NCBI RefSeq assembly: GCF_014642835.1
Contig: NZ_BMJA01000001.1
Location: forward strand, 1,907,267-1,971,266
Source of the DNA: Dyella nitratireducens
Lineage (GTDB): Bacteria > Pseudomonadota > Gammaproteobacteria > Xanthomonadales > Rhodanobacteraceae
DNA: 64,000 bases
Reading direction: 5' to 3'
The first letter of the stretch is position 1. The number at the start of each line of letters is the position of its first letter. The translations under genes were made by a program, and so were the position numbers. This document shows positions 61,221 through 64,000 of the stretch, piece by piece. Under the pieces are notes generated by a model. It saw only the letters and a list, made by a program, of their open reading frames with translations, searched no databases and was not told the origin of the DNA.

Positions 61221-61532
61221 GTGAAGCTTAGTTATGCTCTTATCGCAGGATTAGTCGGTATCGCCACTCTCAGCGCGAGCGCAATAGCATTAGCTGCCCC
61301 AGCGGACCAGACGACTATAACGTATTATTCAACTGCTGCTAAAACTACAGCTGTAGGCAGTTACACGCGTTATTGCAACAACACCGTCTCTCAGTCGGGT
61401 ACGCAAACTACATACTTCACTGAAACTAGCATTCCTTGCGCTGGTGGCGGTGGCGGTGGTGGTGGTGGTGGCAGCGGTGGTGGCGGCGGCGGCGGCTCGT
61501 GTATTTACAACCCCTATCCGGTATGCAGCTGA
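61221..61532 (+). CDS. Small secreted Gly-rich protein, DUF6289-like
   Basis: A 103-residue protein starting at GTG after AAGGAGAAGC. Signal peptide (ALIAGLVGIATLSASAIALAA). Then DQTTITYYSTAAKTTAVG, typical of the short DUF6289 family, a Cys (YCNN), an 18-residue glycine tract with one serine, and a CIYNPYPVC end with paired cysteines. A tight terminator follows. Its family is often near ABC transporters; the adjacent exporter genes suggest it is the exported peptide (inference). Confidence 0.75.
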   Translation: MKLSYALIAGLVGIATLSASAIALAAPADQTTITYYSTAAKTTAVGSYTRYCNNTVSQSGTQTTYFTETSIPCAGGGGGGGGGGSGGGGGGGSCIYNPYPVCS

Positions 61533-61541
61533 TTTGCTTGC

Positions 61542-61571
61542 AAAATCCCCCCGAGTATTCGGGGGGATTTT
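61542..61571 (+). terminator. Rho-independent terminator
   Basis: A perfect 13-bp stem, AAAATCCCCCCGA and complement, with a GTAT loop, ending in TTTT, 9 bases past the stop of the secreted protein at 61221. It should partly insulate the downstream ABC genes. Confidence 0.9.
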
Positions 61572-61671
61572 AATAACGGGCTTAATCAGGAATTGAAAAG
61601 ATACGATCCAGTAAAGCTGGCGAGTGGCGTGGTCCCGCTCGACGATGCCGCTTCGAATGAGTGAGCGTTCG

Positions 61672-62349
61672 ATGTTGATACACATGGAAGCGATAACCCG
61701 CCGCTACGAAGTGGGAGAGCAGCCAGTTGCAGCGCTGGACAAGATCAGTATTACGGTTCCCCGGGGCCAGTTCGTAGCCATCGTCGGACCGTCAGGTTCG
61801 GGGAAGTCCACCTTGCTCAACATGCTTGGCTGTCTAGATCGCCCCGATAGTGGGAGCTATCTGCTCGATGGCGTGGACGTCTCGAATTTTGACGATGAAC
61901 GTGCGAGTGATTTTCGGAATCGACGCATTGGATTCGTATTCCAGTCGTTTCATTTGTTGCCGAGGCTGAGTGTGCTGGAAAACACCTTGCTTCCGCGGCG
62001 TTTCCTGCGTGGCAGCGATGAGGGTTTGGAACAGCGTGCGCACGAACTGCTCGAGCGGATGGGTTTGCAGCGGCATCTGGCGCATCGCCCAAGCCAGCTT
62101 TCTGGCGGGCAGATGCAGCGCGTTGCTATCGCTCGTGCGCTGCTGATGAAACCGGCGTTGCTGCTAGCCGATGAGCCTACCGGCAATCTTGACTCACGAA
62201 GCGCCGCGGAAGTGATGGCCTTGATTACAGAAGTGCATGCAGAAGGTCAGACTGTTCTGCTGGTAACCCACGATGCTGACGTCGCCGCACGGGCGCAGAG
62301 GCAGATCAGTCTGTGCGATGGAAGGATTGAGCGTGATTCGGCGGCCTGA
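61672..62349 (+). CDS. MacB/LolD-type ABC transporter ATP-binding protein
   Basis: A 225-residue protein; ATG 61672 is chosen but ATG 61657 or 61645 is possible. Walker [10 protein letters not shown], signature LSGGQMQR, Walker [14 protein letters not shown], switch TH in VTHDAD. The DEPTGNLD form and the short length mark the MacB/LolD/FtsE class that drives periplasmic extrusion. It is followed by a fusion protein; the permease lies beyond the window. Confidence 0.93.
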   Translation: MLIHMEAITRRYEVGEQPVAALDKISITVPRGQFVAIVGPSGSGKSTLLNMLGCLDRPDSGSYLLDGVDVSNFDDERASDFRNRRIGFVFQSFHLLPRLSVLENTLLPRRFLRGSDEGLEQRAHELLERMGLQRHLAHRPSQLSGGQMQRVAIARALLMKPALLLADEPTGNLDSRSAAEVMALITEVHAEGQTVLLVTHDADVAARAQRQISLCDGRIERDSAA

Positions 62350-64000
62350 GTCGTTGCTGCTTTTGCTGACACTCGCAATATTGCCCGCACACGCCACTGT
62401 CTTTAGCGGCGAGGTGAAGGTGGCCGCTGCGCAAGAGATCTTGACACCACCTTCGCTGAGCTCGCCCGTCGTGCTGCGTTATTACGCGGCCGATGGAACG
62501 CATGTGAAAAAGGGCGATGTGCTGTTGCGTATCGACGCCAGTTCTGCCGAAAGCCAATTGCGCGACTTGCAGGCCAAAATAGACCAGACCGCCGCAAAGA
62601 ATGAAAAAGAAATCGGCGATCTCTTACTCAAGCAAATCGATGCCGAGCTGTCGCTGGCCGACGCGCAGGCCGCGCGCGATACGGCTGCGCTCGATGCGGC
62701 CATTCCGAAAACACTTGTCAGCGGCCTCAACTACGACCGCTATCAGGGCACATTGGCGAGCACCGAGAAAACGCTGGCGTTGAAGCGACAGGAAGTTGCG
62801 CAAGCTATTGCGGCTGTCGCACGCCGGCGACAGGATGGTGCGCTGGACTTGCGCAAGCAACAGCTTTCGCTGGACTTTGATCAGGATGAGGTGGCCGGCG
62901 CCACCGTGCGTGCGGAGCATTCCGGTACCGTGGTCCACGGTTTCGACAATGTGCTCGGTACCGGCAAACGCTACGAAGAAGGCTCAAGCAGTTGGCCTGG
63001 TGTCAGCGTCGGCCAGGTGGAGAGCGCAGGCAGCGGTTTTATGGTGCGTGGTTGGGTGCTTGCGCCTGATCGTGGCGACATGCGCGTTGGCGAGCCAGTG
63101 CGCTTGCATTTTGACGCACTCCCGACGCAATCGGTGGTGGGGGCGATCGCGGCAATCTCCAATATACCCTCCGCTCACAGCGCCTGGGGCGATGGCCGTT
63201 ACTACACGGTCGACATCACTTTGCCGACACCTTTGAACATGCCTCTGCTACCAGGCATGAGTGTTCGTGCAGATACGGATCTGGGAGATCCCGGAGACCG
63301 CTCCATCACGCCGTCAGTTGCGCTTGATCAGCCCTTGCAAATCGACGGCGAGGTATACGCGCGAAGCAGCCTGGCGATCTCGCCGCCTGCCGTGGACGGC
63401 CTGTGGCAGATGACCGTGACTCAGATGGCAAGCGATGGTGCGCAGGTAAAGACAGGTGACACGATCGTGGTATTCGACGCTGGTACGGTGACCAAGAACC
63501 TCGCCACCAACCAAGGTCAGCTCACCGAAAAGCTGCGTACGCAGGAGCAACTGCGATTAGATTTGGCAGACCGTTCGCGTGAGGCCGAGCTTGCTACAGC
63601 GAAGGCACGCGAAGATGCGGACAAAGCGCAGCGCAAAGCTGCCGTACCGAAGGAATACACGGCGCGTATTGACTACCAGAAGCTGGTGATCGCGCGGGCC
63701 AATGCGGAGCATGTCCTGGCGCTGACGGAGCAGCGTCAGCGCGTGGCTGCAGACGAACGCGCAGCCGAGCAGCGCATGGCAGACGCCGATGTCCATGAAC
63801 TCCAGAACGAAGTAAACGCTCTGAAGGCCGCGTTGGAGTCACTTACGCTAACGGCGCCGCGCGATGGCGTCATGCTGCATCAAGACAGCTGGAGTGGAGG
63901 CAAGATCGATATCGGGTCGCAGATCTGGCTTGGTCAGATTGTGGCGGAGATGCCCGATCTGTCCACGTTGGCTGTGCGTGCTGTGCTGCCAGAGCGTGAC
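62333..64000 (+). CDS. Double-module membrane-fusion (HlyD-like) protein, partial
   Basis: Begins at GTG 62333, overlapping the ATPase end by 17 bases, and is still open at the window edge (556 codons seen). Signal-like start (LLLLLTLAILPAHA). Two lipoyl half-motif and coiled-coil blocks: DGTHVKKGDVLLRID with helices to about 180, and later DGAQVKTGDTIVVFD at about residue 360 with helices to 500, then LTAPRDGVML. Ordinary adaptors have one such module; the duplication is unusual. Periplasmic adaptor for the ABC pump. Confidence 0.85.
   Translation, partial: MIRRPESLLLLLTLAILPAHATVFSGEVKVAAAQEILTPPSLSSPVVLRYYAADGTHVKKGDVLLRIDASSAESQLRDLQAKIDQTAAKNEKEIGDLLLKQIDAELSLADAQAARDTAALDAAIPKTLVSGLNYDRYQGTLASTEKTLALKRQEVAQAIAAVARRRQDGALDLRKQQLSLDFDQDEVAGATVRAEHSGTVVHGFDNVLGTGKRYEEGSSSWPGVSVGQVESAGSGFMVRGWVLAPDRGDMRVGEPVRLHFDALPTQSVVGAIAAISNIPSAHSAWGDGRYYTVDITLPTPLNMPLLPGMSVRADTDLGDPGDRSITPSVALDQPLQIDGEVYARSSLAISPPAVDGLWQMTVTQMASDGAQVKTGDTIVVFDAGTVTKNLATNQGQLTEKLRTQEQLRLDLADRSREAELATAKAREDADKAQRKAAVPKEYTARIDYQKLVIARANAEHVLALTEQRQRVAADERAAEQRMADADVHELQNEVNALKAALESLTLTAPRDGVMLHQDSWSGGKIDIGSQIWLGQIVAEMPDLSTLAVRAVLPERD

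Overview
The window looks like a chromosomal segment of a high-GC gammaproteobacterium of the order Xanthomonadales, most likely Rhodanobacteraceae (Dyella, Luteibacter, Rhodanobacter or Frateuria type). The reasons are an XAC0095-type small protein, the general gene content and codon use, and many REP-like palindromes built on GTCATTCCGGC. No rRNA, tRNA, CRISPR array, integrase or complete transposase gene was recognised.

Layout. 0-6 kb: a Tat-exported protein cut by the window edge, AraC and TetR regulators, a DUF308-like membrane protein, an HNH-like/GHKL-ATPase fusion that looks like a defence protein, and an XRE regulator in tandem with a YaaW-like protein that carries a zinc ribbon and a histone-H1-like tail. 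6-12 kb: a DUF2946/outer-membrane/TlpA envelope cluster, secreted unknowns and a Tat-exported beta-carbonic anhydrase. 12-24 kb: a lipoprotein, a sterol-desaturase-family enzyme, an OmpR/EnvZ-type two-component pair, an EF-hand protein, an alpha/beta hydrolase, a LysR regulator divergent from a DOPA dioxygenase, small conserved proteins and DbpA. 24-43 kb: an ABC-2 exporter, an SdpR/SdpI-like pair, a BlaI/M56 pair, a GH30 glycosidase, a PLD-family lipoprotein, a GIY-YIG nuclease gene boxed by perfect 54-bp inverted repeats, a GlxA-type regulator, and an ECF sigma/membrane protein/serine hydrolase operon.

43.1-60.9 kb is the striking part: about 30 small genes, all on the minus strand. Neighbouring genes are separated by a short palindrome with arms GTCCGCTT and AAGCGGAC, usually just past the stop codon (29 clear copies, 4 decayed). 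Most genes have their own Shine-Dalgarno sequence. Products are mainly immunity-like or orphan families (DUF2251-, DUF4279-, DUF4288- and DUF7832-like), TPR, MazG-like and HIT proteins, zinc-ribbon membrane proteins and secreted proteins. The array holds paralogs, truncated copies, a gene with two in-frame stops and a Sir2-immunity chimera. The layout resembles integron cassettes or acquired immunity arrays, but the palindrome lacks attC core sites and no recombinase is in the window.

61.2-64 kb: a small Gly-rich secreted protein followed by a MacB/LolD-type ATPase and an unusually long membrane-fusion protein with two lipoyl/coiled-coil modules, running off the window. This may be a peptide-export locus.

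Genes likely to work together are: XRE with YaaW; response regulator with kinase; LysR with DOPA dioxygenase; ABC ATPase with permease; SdpR with SdpI; BlaI with M56; sigma factor, membrane protein and serine hydrolase; and small secreted protein, ATPase and fusion protein. Start codons were moved inward wherever a Shine-Dalgarno site favoured it. DUF names are from memory of the families and were not searched.
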